Shown here piece by piece: positions 51,195-60,136 of a stretch of 64,000 nucleotides of DNA. The notes under the pieces are model-generated. The model saw only the letters and a list, made by a program, of their open reading frames with translations, ran no database searches and had not been told where the DNA came from. Every line of letters begins with the position of its first letter. Within the stretch, counting starts at the first letter, position 1. Origin of the DNA: Microbacterium schleiferi (lineage in GTDB: Bacteria > Actinomycetota > Actinomycetes > Actinomycetales > Microbacteriaceae); contig NZ_CP064760.1 in NCBI RefSeq assembly GCF_015565955.1, forward strand, positions 1,178,001 through 1,242,000, written 5' to 3'. Made by a program: the position numbers and the translations under genes.

Positions 51195-52544
51195 ATGGAA
51201 TCGATCGGTGTCGGGGGCGCGGGCGAGTGGCCCGAGGTGCCGGATGCTGTCGGTTTCGTGCGCGAGTCGGATGTGCGGGAGTGGGATGGTGAGGCCGGGT
51301 GGGTGCCACCCCGGCCGGACGCTGTCGCCCTCGTGGCGGAGGCCGCTGATTTGGAGGCGGTGTTCGCCGCGCAACGCTTCGCCCGGGTCGATGATCTTCG
51401 CCTTGAGGCGTTGGATGATGTCACCCGGTATGGGGTTGGGTCGCGGGAGCTGGTGATGCGCTCCCTGCGCCTGGAGTTGGCGTCTGCTCTGCGGGTCACG
51501 GAGAACGCGGCGGGGATGATGCTTGCCCGGGCCGAGTCTCTCGTGCACGCGTACCCGACAGTGTTGGAGTCCCTCTCGCATGCGGGTGTGACGGTGCGGC
51601 ATGCGGAGATCCTTGTCGATGACCTGGATGTTCTGGACCCGGTGGTTGCGCAGGGTCTTGTGGGGCGGGCGTTGGACCTGGCGCAGTCGTTGCCGGTGGG
51701 GTCGTTTCGGCGGGCGCTACGCCGCATGATCGACCGGGAAGCCGCCCCGACCCTGACCGAGCGTCACCAGGTGGCGGTGCGGGCCCGTCGGATCCTGGTG
51801 GAACCTGCCGCGGATGAGATGTCGTGGGTGCACGCTTTGGTTCCGTCGGTAGAGGCGCACGCGATCTATACCCGGGTCACTCAGCAGGCTGTTGTGATCC
51901 GTGACCACGACCGGGGTGTCGCACGCGGCGGCTCGCCGGACGGCTCGGGGGAGCGGAGTCTGGATGAGATCCGTGCTGACGTGTTCTGCGACCTCCTCAT
52001 CGATGGGACCGCGAAACAGCACCCGGAAGGGGCTCGGGGGATCCGCGCAACTGTGGTGGTCACCGTCCCCGCCCTCGCGCTGCTCGGCGTCGAGGGTGTG
52101 GCCGATCCGGCGGAGGTGGAAGGGGTTGGTCCGATCCCGATCGAGCGGGCCCGGGAACTGGCGCGTGGCGCGTCGGGGTGGATGCGGGTGCTGACCCACC
52201 CGGAGACCGGCGCCGTGGTCAGCGTGGGACGCACCCGGTACCGACCACCACCGGAGCTGGTGAAGCTCGTGATGTGGCGGGCTGACCGGTGTATGGGGCC
52301 GGGGTGCGGGAAACCTGCCTCCCAATGCCAGATCGACCATACGGTCGCATGGGCGGACGGCGGTGAAACATCCGTCACGAACACGGCACCGCTGTGCCAA
52401 GGACACCACACGGTCAAGCACCACGGCGGGTGGGTGATCACCCACCGCGACGACGGGTCCCTGGAATGGATATCCCCGCACGGGCGGCGCTACATCGTGA
52501 AGCCCGAGCGACACCTTCCCACCTTCTACCCCAACGCCGCCTGA
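51195..52544 (+). CDS. HNH endonuclease with DUF222 domain
   Basis: Protein of 449 residues. Residues 40-300 are the helical DUF222 domain typical of multi-copy actinobacterial HNH proteins; the C-terminal HNH motif reads CMGPGCGKPASQCQIDHTVAWADGGETSVTNTAPLCQGHH (two Cys pairs' first half, DH, N, H). The family appears in many copies in Microbacteriaceae genomes, and its biological role is unsettled. The 130 bases upstream hold its promoter. Confidence 0.9.
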   Translation: MESIGVGGAGEWPEVPDAVGFVRESDVREWDGEAGWVPPRPDAVALVAEAADLEAVFAAQRFARVDDLRLEALDDVTRYGVGSRELVMRSLRLELASALRVTENAAGMMLARAESLVHAYPTVLESLSHAGVTVRHAEILVDDLDVLDPVVAQGLVGRALDLAQSLPVGSFRRALRRMIDREAAPTLTERHQVAVRARRILVEPAADEMSWVHALVPSVEAHAIYTRVTQQAVVIRDHDRGVARGGSPDGSGERSLDEIRADVFCDLLIDGTAKQHPEGARGIRATVVVTVPALALLGVEGVADPAEVEGVGPIPIERARELARGASGWMRVLTHPETGAVVSVGRTRYRPPPELVKLVMWRADRCMGPGCGKPASQCQIDHTVAWADGGETSVTNTAPLCQGHHTVKHHGGWVITHRDDGSLEWISPHGRRYIVKPERHLPTFYPNAA

Positions 52545-52711
52545 GCGTGCCGGGCGCCGTGTGATCCAGGTCGACGCGGCGCAGCAGCCGGGAAGGTCCT
52601 TGGGCGAGAGCGTCAACTGAACCGCCGCGTCGCCCCAGCGGCGGGGACACCGCTGTGGCTGGATGCCGGCGAACCGGTCCTGCCGACGCCGGTGCGTAAT
52701 AGCGTGGGGGC

Positions 52712-53524
52712 ATGAACGCGACAGAGTCAGCACGCGGCAGCGACGTGGCCCGCCAGATCCTGGTGATCGCGGCCTTCGTCTTCATGATCATCGGCGACGC
52801 AGTCGGCCTGGGAGCTTTCGGCGGTACGCCGATCCAGGACGCACAGGGTGGATCCTTCTCGCCGGATACGTCCTACCTCACGCCGGCGACCGAGGCCTTC
52901 GCGATCTGGACGCCGATCTACCTCGGCCTCGCGATCTACGTCATCTGGCAGGCGTTGCCCTCGCAGCGCGCGCGTGACCGGCAGCGCAGTCTGGGGTGGC
53001 TCATCGCCCTCACGATGGTTCTCAACGGCCTGTGGCTGGTCACGGTGCAGTTCCTCTCGGTCTGGGCGACCGTGGTCTGCATCATCCTGCTGCTTGCAGC
53101 CCTCGTCGCCACCTACCTCCGGGCCGTTCGCACGCGAGAGCCGGCCGATGGATGGCTGGACGGCATCCTCATCGACGTTGTGACCGGCCTGCACCTGGGC
53201 TGGGTGACGCTTGCGACCGTTGCCAACATCGCGGCGGCGCTGACCGCGACCGTACCGTCGGACTGGGAGAGCGCGGCATCCGTCGTCGGGGTTCTCGTTC
53301 TCGTGGTCGTGGCCGTTGTTGCGCTGGGGCTATCCGCATCGGGAGGATGGCGCATTGCTCCCGTCCTGTCGATCGCCTGGGGGCTCGGCTGGCTCGCCGT
53401 CGCCCGTCTGCTCGGTGAGCTGGTGGACGTGCCGATCGGAATCACGGCGATCGTCGTCGCCGTCATCGTGCTCATCGTGCCCATCGTGGCCCGACTCATG
53501 CGCGAGCGGACCCTCGCCGACTGA
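52712..53524 (+). CDS. TspO/tryptophan-rich-sensory-protein-like membrane protein
   Basis: Protein of 270 residues starting MNATESARGSDVARQILVIAAFVFMIIGDAVG, with about seven hydrophobic helices. It has tryptophans at helix ends (AFAIWTPIYLGLAIYVIWQAL, NGLWLVTVQFLSVWA, LHLGWVTLATVANIAAAL). This is the pattern of the extended TspO-like group usually labelled 'tryptophan-rich sensory protein'. A ligand (porphyrin or lipid) is not evident. It stands alone between the HNH and MBL genes. Confidence 0.75.
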   Translation: MNATESARGSDVARQILVIAAFVFMIIGDAVGLGAFGGTPIQDAQGGSFSPDTSYLTPATEAFAIWTPIYLGLAIYVIWQALPSQRARDRQRSLGWLIALTMVLNGLWLVTVQFLSVWATVVCIILLLAALVATYLRAVRTREPADGWLDGILIDVVTGLHLGWVTLATVANIAAALTATVPSDWESAASVVGVLVLVVVAVVALGLSASGGWRIAPVLSIAWGLGWLAVARLLGELVDVPIGITAIVVAVIVLIVPIVARLMRERTLAD

Positions 53525-53580
53525 CGCGCCGAAACCTCGCCGCCCCGGACGGGAAACAGCGGCCTGGCACACTGAACCAC

Positions 53581-54438
53581 ATGAGTACCAGTGGCGTCGG
53601 ACGCGTATCGGTTCTGAGTATCGGCGAGGTGCGGCTGCGGCCGCGCAACATCCAGGGCCGGGGCACCCCGATGCTGTGGTGGACGTTCACCTCCCGGCGG
53701 TGGACGCAGCCGCTGCCCGTCAACGTCGTGCTGATCGAGCACGAGAAGGGCTGGGTGCTGTGGGATACCGGGCAAGCGCCCGCGTCAGCTGACTCGCCGA
53801 AAGAGTACTTTCCGGGAGGCTTCGTCGGCGCGGTCTACGCACGCCAGGTGGACTCGACCCTCACACCCGGACAGGGGCTTGGTGAACAGCTCGAGCTTGC
53901 CGGCGTTCCCCTCGATCGCCTGACGCTCGCGGCTGTCTCTCACCTGCACTACGACCACGCCGGCAACGTCGGGGAGCTCGCCGCCGCCGGAACTCCCGTG
54001 CTTGTCAGCGAGGCCGAATACGCCCTCCTCACCGGCAGCTCGCCGCACATGCACGGCGTCCTCGCCGAGTACCTGCTCGATGCCGGCGTTCAGTGGCGGC
54101 CTACCGTGTTCGCTCCGTCCGACGATCCGACTCTCGCGGCGTTCGATGGCGCCTACGACCTCTTCGGCGATGGTGCGTTGACGCTCCTCCCGACGCCGGG
54201 CCACTCAGCCGGATCGATGAGCATGCTCGTTCGCCGTGGCGGCGATCAGAACCCCCTGCTGCTGGTCGGGGATGCGACGTACGATCCGAGTCTGATCGAT
54301 CGCGGCGTCGTACCCGATGTCGGCGACCGGAAGGTCCAGCTCGACACGCTGCGCCGAATCGTGGCGCTGCGTGAGCACCTTCCCGGTCTTCAAGTGATTG
54401 CCGGACACGACCCTCACGCGGCAGAACTCGTCGGCTGA
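53581..54438 (+). CDS. MBL-fold metallo-hydrolase (lactonase-like)
   Basis: Protein of 285 residues. The zinc motif SHLHYDHAGN (HxHxDH) lies near residue 121; later metal ligands are in TPGHSAGSMSM (His) and VGDATYDP (Asp) and the end motif VIAGHDPHA (His). The arrangement, with NVVLIEHEKGWVLWDTGQ near the N-terminus, is that of N-acyl homoserine lactonase-like enzymes. The substrate is unknown; quorum quenching would be inference. Confidence 0.87.
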   Translation: MSTSGVGRVSVLSIGEVRLRPRNIQGRGTPMLWWTFTSRRWTQPLPVNVVLIEHEKGWVLWDTGQAPASADSPKEYFPGGFVGAVYARQVDSTLTPGQGLGEQLELAGVPLDRLTLAAVSHLHYDHAGNVGELAAAGTPVLVSEAEYALLTGSSPHMHGVLAEYLLDAGVQWRPTVFAPSDDPTLAAFDGAYDLFGDGALTLLPTPGHSAGSMSMLVRRGGDQNPLLLVGDATYDPSLIDRGVVPDVGDRKVQLDTLRRIVALREHLPGLQVIAGHDPHAAELVG

Positions 54439-54453
54439 TCGCGGGGAGACTGC

Positions 54454-55425
54454 TCAGCGCAGCATCGCGCGCAACTCCGATTCGACGGATGCCGGGCGAG
54501 CCGGATCGATCGTCGTCCCCTGCTCGTACGCATCCACCACCCGAGGATCGACGTAGCTGCTCCGGGCGATCGCCGGCGTGTTGCCGAGCACGAACGCCGC
54601 GTCGCGCATCGCGGCAGCGACGATGCGCGATCGGCGGGACGGGCTGCTCACCGGGCCGGCCGTCGCAAGGCTCAGCGCAGCAGCTGCCGTGCCGTGCAGG
54701 GTGCGGAAGTCCTTCGCGGTGAAGTCACCGCCGGTGCGGCGCCGGATGTCGGCGTTGATCTCCTCGGGATGCAGCGGGTGCACCTCGCCATCGCCGTCAC
54801 GCCAGGCCAGAAGGCGCGCTCGTCCACCACGACGCTTCAGCGCGCGCACGACGGCGGCAAGGTCAGGGTCGGTGAGCTCTGACTGCCACGGCTGTCCGCT
54901 CTTGCCGGGAAAGCGCAGCTCGACGCGCTCACCGTCATGCACGCTCGCGTGGGCGCACAGCAGCGTGCATAGGCCGTAACTGCCGTGCACGTCGGCGTAC
55001 CGCTCCGATCCAACGCGCAAGCTGCCGGTGTCCAGCATCCGGAACGCGGTCGCCAGGACGCGAGAACGGCCGAGCCCCTCGGCGCGCAGATCGAGCGTCA
55101 CGCCCCGCCGCGCCGTGGGCAACGTCTCGGCCAGATCCAGCATTCGCTCGAACTTGACGCGATCCTGTCGCTCCCGCCACGCGTCGTGGTACACGTACTG
55201 GCGCCGCCCCGCGTCATCGACGCCTGTCGCCTGGATGTGCCCGTTGGGATGAGGCGAGATCCACACGTCGCTCCACGCCGGTGGGATCGCGAGTGCCGTT
55301 ATCCGTTCGCGGGTGTCGTCGTCGGAGATCGCCGCCCCCGACTCATCCAGGTACGCGAATCCCCGTCCGCGACGCACGCGGCGAAGCCCCGGTTCTGAGG
55401 TGCGACTGCGACGCAGGCGTGGCAT
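54454..55425 (-). CDS. DNA topoisomerase IB (bacterial poxvirus-type)
   Basis: Protein of 323 residues relaxing supercoils by a 3'-phosphotyrosyl intermediate. Motifs: GFAYLDESG, IPPAWSDVWISPHPNGHIQATGVDDAGRRQYVYHDAWRERQDRVKFERM, the catalytic Arg/Lys set in LRVGSERYADVHGSYGLCTLL and FPGKSGQ, FTAKDFRTLHGTAAAA with the catalytic Arg/His, and the nucleophile in ARSSYVDPRVVDAYEQG near residue 292. Standard for Microbacteriaceae. Confidence 0.93.
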   Translation of the reverse strand: MPRLRRSRTSEPGLRRVRRGRGFAYLDESGAAISDDDTRERITALAIPPAWSDVWISPHPNGHIQATGVDDAGRRQYVYHDAWRERQDRVKFERMLDLAETLPTARRGVTLDLRAEGLGRSRVLATAFRMLDTGSLRVGSERYADVHGSYGLCTLLCAHASVHDGERVELRFPGKSGQPWQSELTDPDLAAVVRALKRRGGRARLLAWRDGDGEVHPLHPEEINADIRRRTGGDFTAKDFRTLHGTAAAALSLATAGPVSSPSRRSRIVAAAMRDAAFVLGNTPAIARSSYVDPRVVDAYEQGTTIDPARPASVESELRAMLR

Positions 55426-55497
55426 GGGCTCACGCTACGCCGCAAACGGACCGTCGCGGCCGAATCCGAGCATCGACATCGTCGTTCCGGCGCGCGT

Positions 55498-57210
55498 TCA
55501 GTAACCCGCCGGAACGAACGTCGGCGGCACCGGCGCCTGCGGGTTGTTGACCTGCTGCGCGGCGTGCAGGGCCCCGAGGTAGCCGAACACCGCGGCCGGT
55601 CCGATGGTTGCCCCCGGACCCGGGTAGGTGTGACCCATGACGGATGCCGTCGCGTTTCCGGCGGCATACAAGCCCGAGATGACGGAGCCGTCGGACCGAA
55701 GCACGCGCGCATGCTCGTCGGTGACGAGCCCGCCCTTCGTGCCGAGATCACCGGGAACAACCTGGTAGGCGTAGAACGGTCCCTTCTCGACAGGCCCCAG
55801 GTTCGGGTTCGGCCTGACGGACGGGTCGCCGTAGTAGCGGTCGTACTCGGTGCGACCCCGCTGGAAATCACGGTCGATTCCCGCGCGGGCAAACTCATTG
55901 AACCGCGCCACGGTCGCGGCGAGCCGCTCCGGATCGACGGAGATCTTCGCGGCGAGTTCCGCCAGCGTGGGCGCTTCGACCTGAGCGCCATGCTCCTTGG
56001 TCCACGCGCCGGACGGTGGCAGGAGGACGTTGTTGAGGTAGCGGTGCCGGTGCCGCGTATCGGTGACGAGCCAGCACGGAATCGCGGGCACCGTCTTGTT
56101 GCGGGCCAGGATGTCGTGACCGAAGTCGACGTAGGACTCCGACTCGTTGACGAAGCGCTCTCCGGACTGGTCGACCACGAGGCTGTAGGGAAACGACCGC
56201 TCCCACAGGATGAACCCCGTCTTGTCGTCGCCGACCGGGACACCGGCGCCCCACCACGCGTCATCCATCATCGCGACGTCGCCCCCGACATCCATGCCGA
56301 GCTGGATGCCGGAGCCTGTCTGGCCCTCGGGGGCAGCCGTCCAGCCGGGCACCCCCTGGTACTTCTCGCGCCACTCGGTGTTGCGGGCGAAGCCGCCCGA
56401 GCCGAGCATGATTCCCCGTCGGGCACGGATGCGGACAGGCTTGCCATCGCGCTCGATGACCGCGCCGACCACCCGGTCGTTCTCGACGACGAGCTCGGTC
56501 ATCGGCGCCGAGAGCCAGACCGGCACGCCGTTCTTGCGGGTGACCCACATGAGCCCGCCCGCGAGGGCAGGTCCCATGCCGCGAGCCTGCTTTCCGAGGA
56601 TGCCGAGACTGAGGATCCGAGCCACGATCCGCGCCCCGCGGACGAAGCCGCTGACCGTCGACCACGCTCGACCGAGTTCCCAGACGTCGTCGTTGCGGAT
56701 GGCCGCGGGGAGACCCTCATCCATCCGGGAGTGCTTCTGGTATCCGCGCAGCTTCTTCATGTCGAACCACCGCAGCTCGATCGCGCGGCCGACGCGGCCA
56801 CCGGGCAGGTCGGGGTAGTAGTCCGGGTACTGCGCCGACGTGCGCCAGCGCAGACCCTGAGATTCCGTCATCCGCACGAACCCATGGATGCCGTCCAGGA
56901 ACGCGCGCTTGCGTGCGGCGTTCGCGAACGGTCCGGGCTCGCCGACTGTGCGATCCAGGTACGTGAGCGCGTCGGGGATCGAGTCGAGCGCTCCCTCGCG
57001 CAGCATGACGGGGTTGGCGGGAAGCCACAGGCCGCCGCCCGAGATGCAGGTCGTGCCGCCCCATTTGTCCGTGCTCTCGACCACGAGGGTGTCGAGGCCG
57101 TTCAGGCGGGCAGCGATCGCCGCCGATAATCCCGCCGCGCCCGTCCCCGCTACGAGGTAGTCGACCTCGCGATCCCAGGCTGTGTCCGGTCTGATGCTTC
57201 GTCGCGCCAT
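55498..57210 (-). CDS. FAD-binding dehydrogenase (3-ketosteroid dehydrogenase-like)
   Basis: Flavoprotein of 570 residues. FAD site YLVAGTGAAGLSAAIAARLNGLDTLVVE near residue 18, WGGTTCISGGGLWLPAN typical of the ketosteroid-delta-1-dehydrogenase/fumarate reductase fold, GIMLGSGGFARNTEWREKY, and the end GLYAAGNATASVMGHTYPGPGATIGPAAVFGYLGA with a substrate-side Tyr. It would desaturate steroid-like rings or related ketones; no steroid-degradation genes are beside it. It is followed by the ABC operon in the same direction, 196 bases away on its upstream side. Confidence 0.88.
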   Translation of the reverse strand: MARRSIRPDTAWDREVDYLVAGTGAAGLSAAIAARLNGLDTLVVESTDKWGGTTCISGGGLWLPANPVMLREGALDSIPDALTYLDRTVGEPGPFANAARKRAFLDGIHGFVRMTESQGLRWRTSAQYPDYYPDLPGGRVGRAIELRWFDMKKLRGYQKHSRMDEGLPAAIRNDDVWELGRAWSTVSGFVRGARIVARILSLGILGKQARGMGPALAGGLMWVTRKNGVPVWLSAPMTELVVENDRVVGAVIERDGKPVRIRARRGIMLGSGGFARNTEWREKYQGVPGWTAAPEGQTGSGIQLGMDVGGDVAMMDDAWWGAGVPVGDDKTGFILWERSFPYSLVVDQSGERFVNESESYVDFGHDILARNKTVPAIPCWLVTDTRHRHRYLNNVLLPPSGAWTKEHGAQVEAPTLAELAAKISVDPERLAATVARFNEFARAGIDRDFQRGRTEYDRYYGDPSVRPNPNLGPVEKGPFYAYQVVPGDLGTKGGLVTDEHARVLRSDGSVISGLYAAGNATASVMGHTYPGPGATIGPAAVFGYLGALHAAQQVNNPQAPVPPTFVPAGY

Positions 57211-57270
57211 GCCCCCAGTGAACGCCGCCCGCCGACCGGTGTCAACAATGTTGACAAATCGCCGTAGCCG

Positions 57271-58074
57271 TCACCGACCCCGGCGAACCGCAGCCCTCCG
57301 GGCGTTGACGATCCCGTACGCGAGGGTTCCGACGATCGCGAGCAAGAACACCGCGGACGCGATGACGTTCGCCTGCGGCGGGATGCCGCGCTGCGCTGCC
57401 ACGTAGATGTAGACGGGGAAGGTCTGCACCGAGCCCGACGTGAAGTACGTGATGATGAAGTCGTCAAAGCTCAGGCTGAACGAGAGCAGCGCGGCCGCGA
57501 TGATGCCCGGCAGCAGCAGCGGGAACGTGATGCGCCAGAACACCTGCCGGGGGGAGCCGTAGAGGTCCCGGCCCGCCTCTTCGATCGAGGGGTCGAGCGA
57601 GAGCGCGCGGGCTCGCACGGTCACGACCACGAAGCTCAGACAGAACATCGTGTGCGCCAGGATGATCGTGCCGAGACCCTTCGCGACGCCCATCGTCAGG
57701 AACTGGGCGGCAAGGCCCGCACCGATCACGACTTCGGGGGTGGCCATCGGCAGGAACAGCAGCAGGCTGATCGAGCCGCGGGCTTTGAACTGGTAGCGCA
57801 CGAGCGCGAGGGCGATCATCGTGCCCAGGGTCGTGGCGATGAGCGTGGCGACGAGACCGACCAGGATGCTGTTGCCGAACGCGACACAGACTTCGGGCTG
57901 CTCACAGACGGTGAGCCAGTTCTCGATCGTGAACCCGTTCCAGGTGATGTTGGTTCGCGTCGTCTCGTTGAACGAGAACAGGAACGTGTACGCGATCGGG
58001 ATGAGCAGCACGACGAACGCCGCGATGACGTAGATGCCGAGGATTCGGGACCGCACGGTCCATTGCGTCTTCAC
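57271..58074 (-). CDS. potC: Polyamine-type ABC transporter permease (PotC-like)
   Basis: Inner permease of 267 residues with six helices and the EAA loop IEEAGRDLYGSPRQVFWRITFPLLLPGI near residue 175. The first helix and FSFNETTRTNITWNGFTIENW match PotC-like permeases. The start overlaps the potB stop by 4 bases (ATGA). Fourth gene of the operon potD-potA-potB-potC read leftward. Confidence 0.9.
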   Translation of the reverse strand: MKTQWTVRSRILGIYVIAAFVVLLIPIAYTFLFSFNETTRTNITWNGFTIENWLTVCEQPEVCVAFGNSILVGLVATLIATTLGTMIALALVRYQFKARGSISLLLFLPMATPEVVIGAGLAAQFLTMGVAKGLGTIILAHTMFCLSFVVVTVRARALSLDPSIEEAGRDLYGSPRQVFWRITFPLLLPGIIAAALLSFSLSFDDFIITYFTSGSVQTFPVYIYVAAQRGIPPQANVIASAVFLLAIVGTLAYGIVNARRAAVRRGR

Positions 58075-58982
58075 AGGAGGTCATCCGTCCCCGTGCGCCG
58101 CACGTAACTGCCGACAATGATCAGGATGACGGCCATGAGCAGGATGCTGAGCGCGGCCGCCTGCGGGTAGTTCACCGTGATGAGGAACTTCGACTGGATG
58201 ACGTTTCCGATCATCGTCGTCGACGGGCTTCCGAGGAACGCCTGGCTGGCGTTGACGTAGTCACCGGTCGCCGGAATGAAGGTGAGGAGCGTCCCCGAGA
58301 CCACCCCGGGGAGCGAGAGCGGGAACGTGACCCGCCAGAAGGTCTGCCCCGGTGTCGCGTAGAGGTCGGAGCTCGCCTCGAGCAACCGCGTGTCGAGCCG
58401 GTCGAGGGACGCGAACAGCGGCAGCGTCATGAACGGGATGAAGTTGTAGGTCAGGCCGAAGACGACGGCGAATCCGGTGCCGGTGATGTGGTCTTGCGGG
58501 CCGAAGACTCCTATCGCCTGCAGGAATCCGACGACGGGGCCTTCGTCGGCGAACAGCGCCTTCCAGGCGAGGGTTCGCAGCAGGAACGAGATGAAGAACG
58601 GCGCGATCACCAGCACCAGCAGCAGGTTGCGGATGAGGGGACGATCGCGCAGCACGACACCGATGAAGTACGCGATCGGGTAACTGATCAGCAGCGCGAA
58701 CAGGGTGGCCAGCAACGCGTACCAGAACGAGCGCAGGAACTGCGGCCAGTACTCCGAGATGACATCGACATAGTTCTGCCAGTTGAACGCGTAGTAGAAC
58801 GCGCCGTACTGCGAGGTGTCGTTGACGCCGAACGAGGTCATCAACAGCGACACGAACGGCACGACGAAGAACAGGGCGAGGTATGCGAGTCCCGGCAGCA
58901 GCAGCGCGAACGCTACCCAGCTTGCCCGCCGCTGCGGCGAGGCCTTCTTGGTATCGGCGACAGCCAGCGCCGACATCGCCAT
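58071..58982 (-). CDS. potB: Polyamine-type ABC transporter permease (PotB-like)
   Basis: Permease of 303 residues starting at 58982 (MAMSALAVADTKKASPQRR). Six helices, with RNLLLVLVIAPFFISFLLRTLAW and the EAA loop LLEASSDLYATPGQTFWRVTFPLSLPGVVSG. The start lies 2 bases after the potA stop. Partner of PotC in the membrane. Confidence 0.9.
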   Translation of the reverse strand: MAMSALAVADTKKASPQRRASWVAFALLLPGLAYLALFFVVPFVSLLMTSFGVNDTSQYGAFYYAFNWQNYVDVISEYWPQFLRSFWYALLATLFALLISYPIAYFIGVVLRDRPLIRNLLLVLVIAPFFISFLLRTLAWKALFADEGPVVGFLQAIGVFGPQDHITGTGFAVVFGLTYNFIPFMTLPLFASLDRLDTRLLEASSDLYATPGQTFWRVTFPLSLPGVVSGTLLTFIPATGDYVNASQAFLGSPSTTMIGNVIQSKFLITVNYPQAAALSILLMAVILIIVGSYVRRTGTDDLL

Positions 58983-58984
58983 GG

Positions 58985-60130
58985 CTAGGCGTCCTCGCTG
59001 TCGGCGATGGCCTCGGCGGCGCCGGCCTGAGCGTCGGCATCCAACCCGAACGTGTGCTCGGGTCGCCACCGCACCCACACCTCGCTGCCCACCGCGAAGA
59101 CCGAGCCGAACACCATGTTCTGCTCGAACACCCCGATGGATCCGATCCCGGGCATCTCAACCGTGTATTGCGTGCTCACACCGGTGAACGAGAGGTCGGT
59201 GATGCGGCCGGGGCCGAGGACGTTGTCGTCGGTGGTGGGCGCCTCAGAGGCGAGCATGAGCTTCTCGGGTCGCACACCAACGGTGATGGTGCCCGATGTC
59301 GAGACCGCCCGTTCGATCGGCATCCGGAGCGTGCCACCTGCCGCGGTGCGCGCGACGAGGGTGCCGCCCGCCGCCGATTCGACGGCCCCGGCGATCAGAT
59401 TCGACTGCCCGAGGAAGCTCGCCACGAACCCGGTGCGCGGCAGTTCGTACAGCTCCTGCGGAGCGCCCATCTGCTCGATGCGGCCGTGATTCATGACGGC
59501 GACGGTGTCGGCCATCGTCATGGCCTCTTCCTGGTCGTGGGTCACGTGCAGGAAGGTGATTCCGACCTCGTCTTGAATCGTCTTCAGTTCGCTCTGCATC
59601 TGTCGACGCAGTTTCAGGTCGAGCGCGCCGAGCGGTTCGTCCAGAAGCAGGAGCGCGGGTCGGTTGACGATGGCCCGCGCGAGCGCGACACGCTGCTGCT
59701 GACCGCCGGACATCTGCGACGGCTTACGCCCCGCCACGTGGTCGAGTTCGACGAGCTTGAGCGCGTCGAGGGCGCGGCTGGCAGCATCCGTCACCTTGCG
59801 GCGGCGCAGCCCGAACTCGACGTTCTCTTGCACCGTCATGTGCGGGAACAGCGCGTAGCTCTGGAACACCGTGTTGACCGGGCGCTTGTGCGGGGGCACG
59901 GATGTCACGTCCTTGCCACCGATCGAGATCGACCCCGCGGTGGGTCGCTCGAGGCCCGCGACGATCCGCAGGGTCGTTGTCTTTCCGCACCCCGAGGGGC
60001 CGAGGAGGGCGAAGAACGAACCCGCGGGAATCACCAGATCCAGATCGTGCAGAGCGGTGAAACCGGGGAAGGTCTTGCGGATGCCGCGGAGCTCGAGGTC
60101 AGCGCCGGCCTCGGGTGTCGATGCGCTCAT
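58985..60130 (-). CDS. potA: Polyamine-type ABC transporter ATPase (PotA-like)
   Basis: ATPase of 381 residues: Walker A LLGPSGCGKTTTLRI near residue 41, Q-loop NTVFQSYALFPHMTVQENV, signature QMSGGQQQRVALARAIV, Walker B LLLDEPLGALD, and His-loop FLHVTHDQEEAMTMAD. The C-terminal TOBE domain (PGRITDLSFTGVSTQYTVEM) is typical of the PotA/spermidine-putrescine group. It starts 6 bases after the potD stop. Confidence 0.93.
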   Translation of the reverse strand: MSASTPEAGADLELRGIRKTFPGFTALHDLDLVIPAGSFFALLGPSGCGKTTTLRIVAGLERPTAGSISIGGKDVTSVPPHKRPVNTVFQSYALFPHMTVQENVEFGLRRRKVTDAASRALDALKLVELDHVAGRKPSQMSGGQQQRVALARAIVNRPALLLLDEPLGALDLKLRRQMQSELKTIQDEVGITFLHVTHDQEEAMTMADTVAVMNHGRIEQMGAPQELYELPRTGFVASFLGQSNLIAGAVESAAGGTLVARTAAGGTLRMPIERAVSTSGTITVGVRPEKLMLASEAPTTDDNVLGPGRITDLSFTGVSTQYTVEMPGIGSIGVFEQNMVFGSVFAVGSEVWVRWRPEHTFGLDADAQAGAAEAIADSEDA

Positions 60131-60136
60131 GCGGGA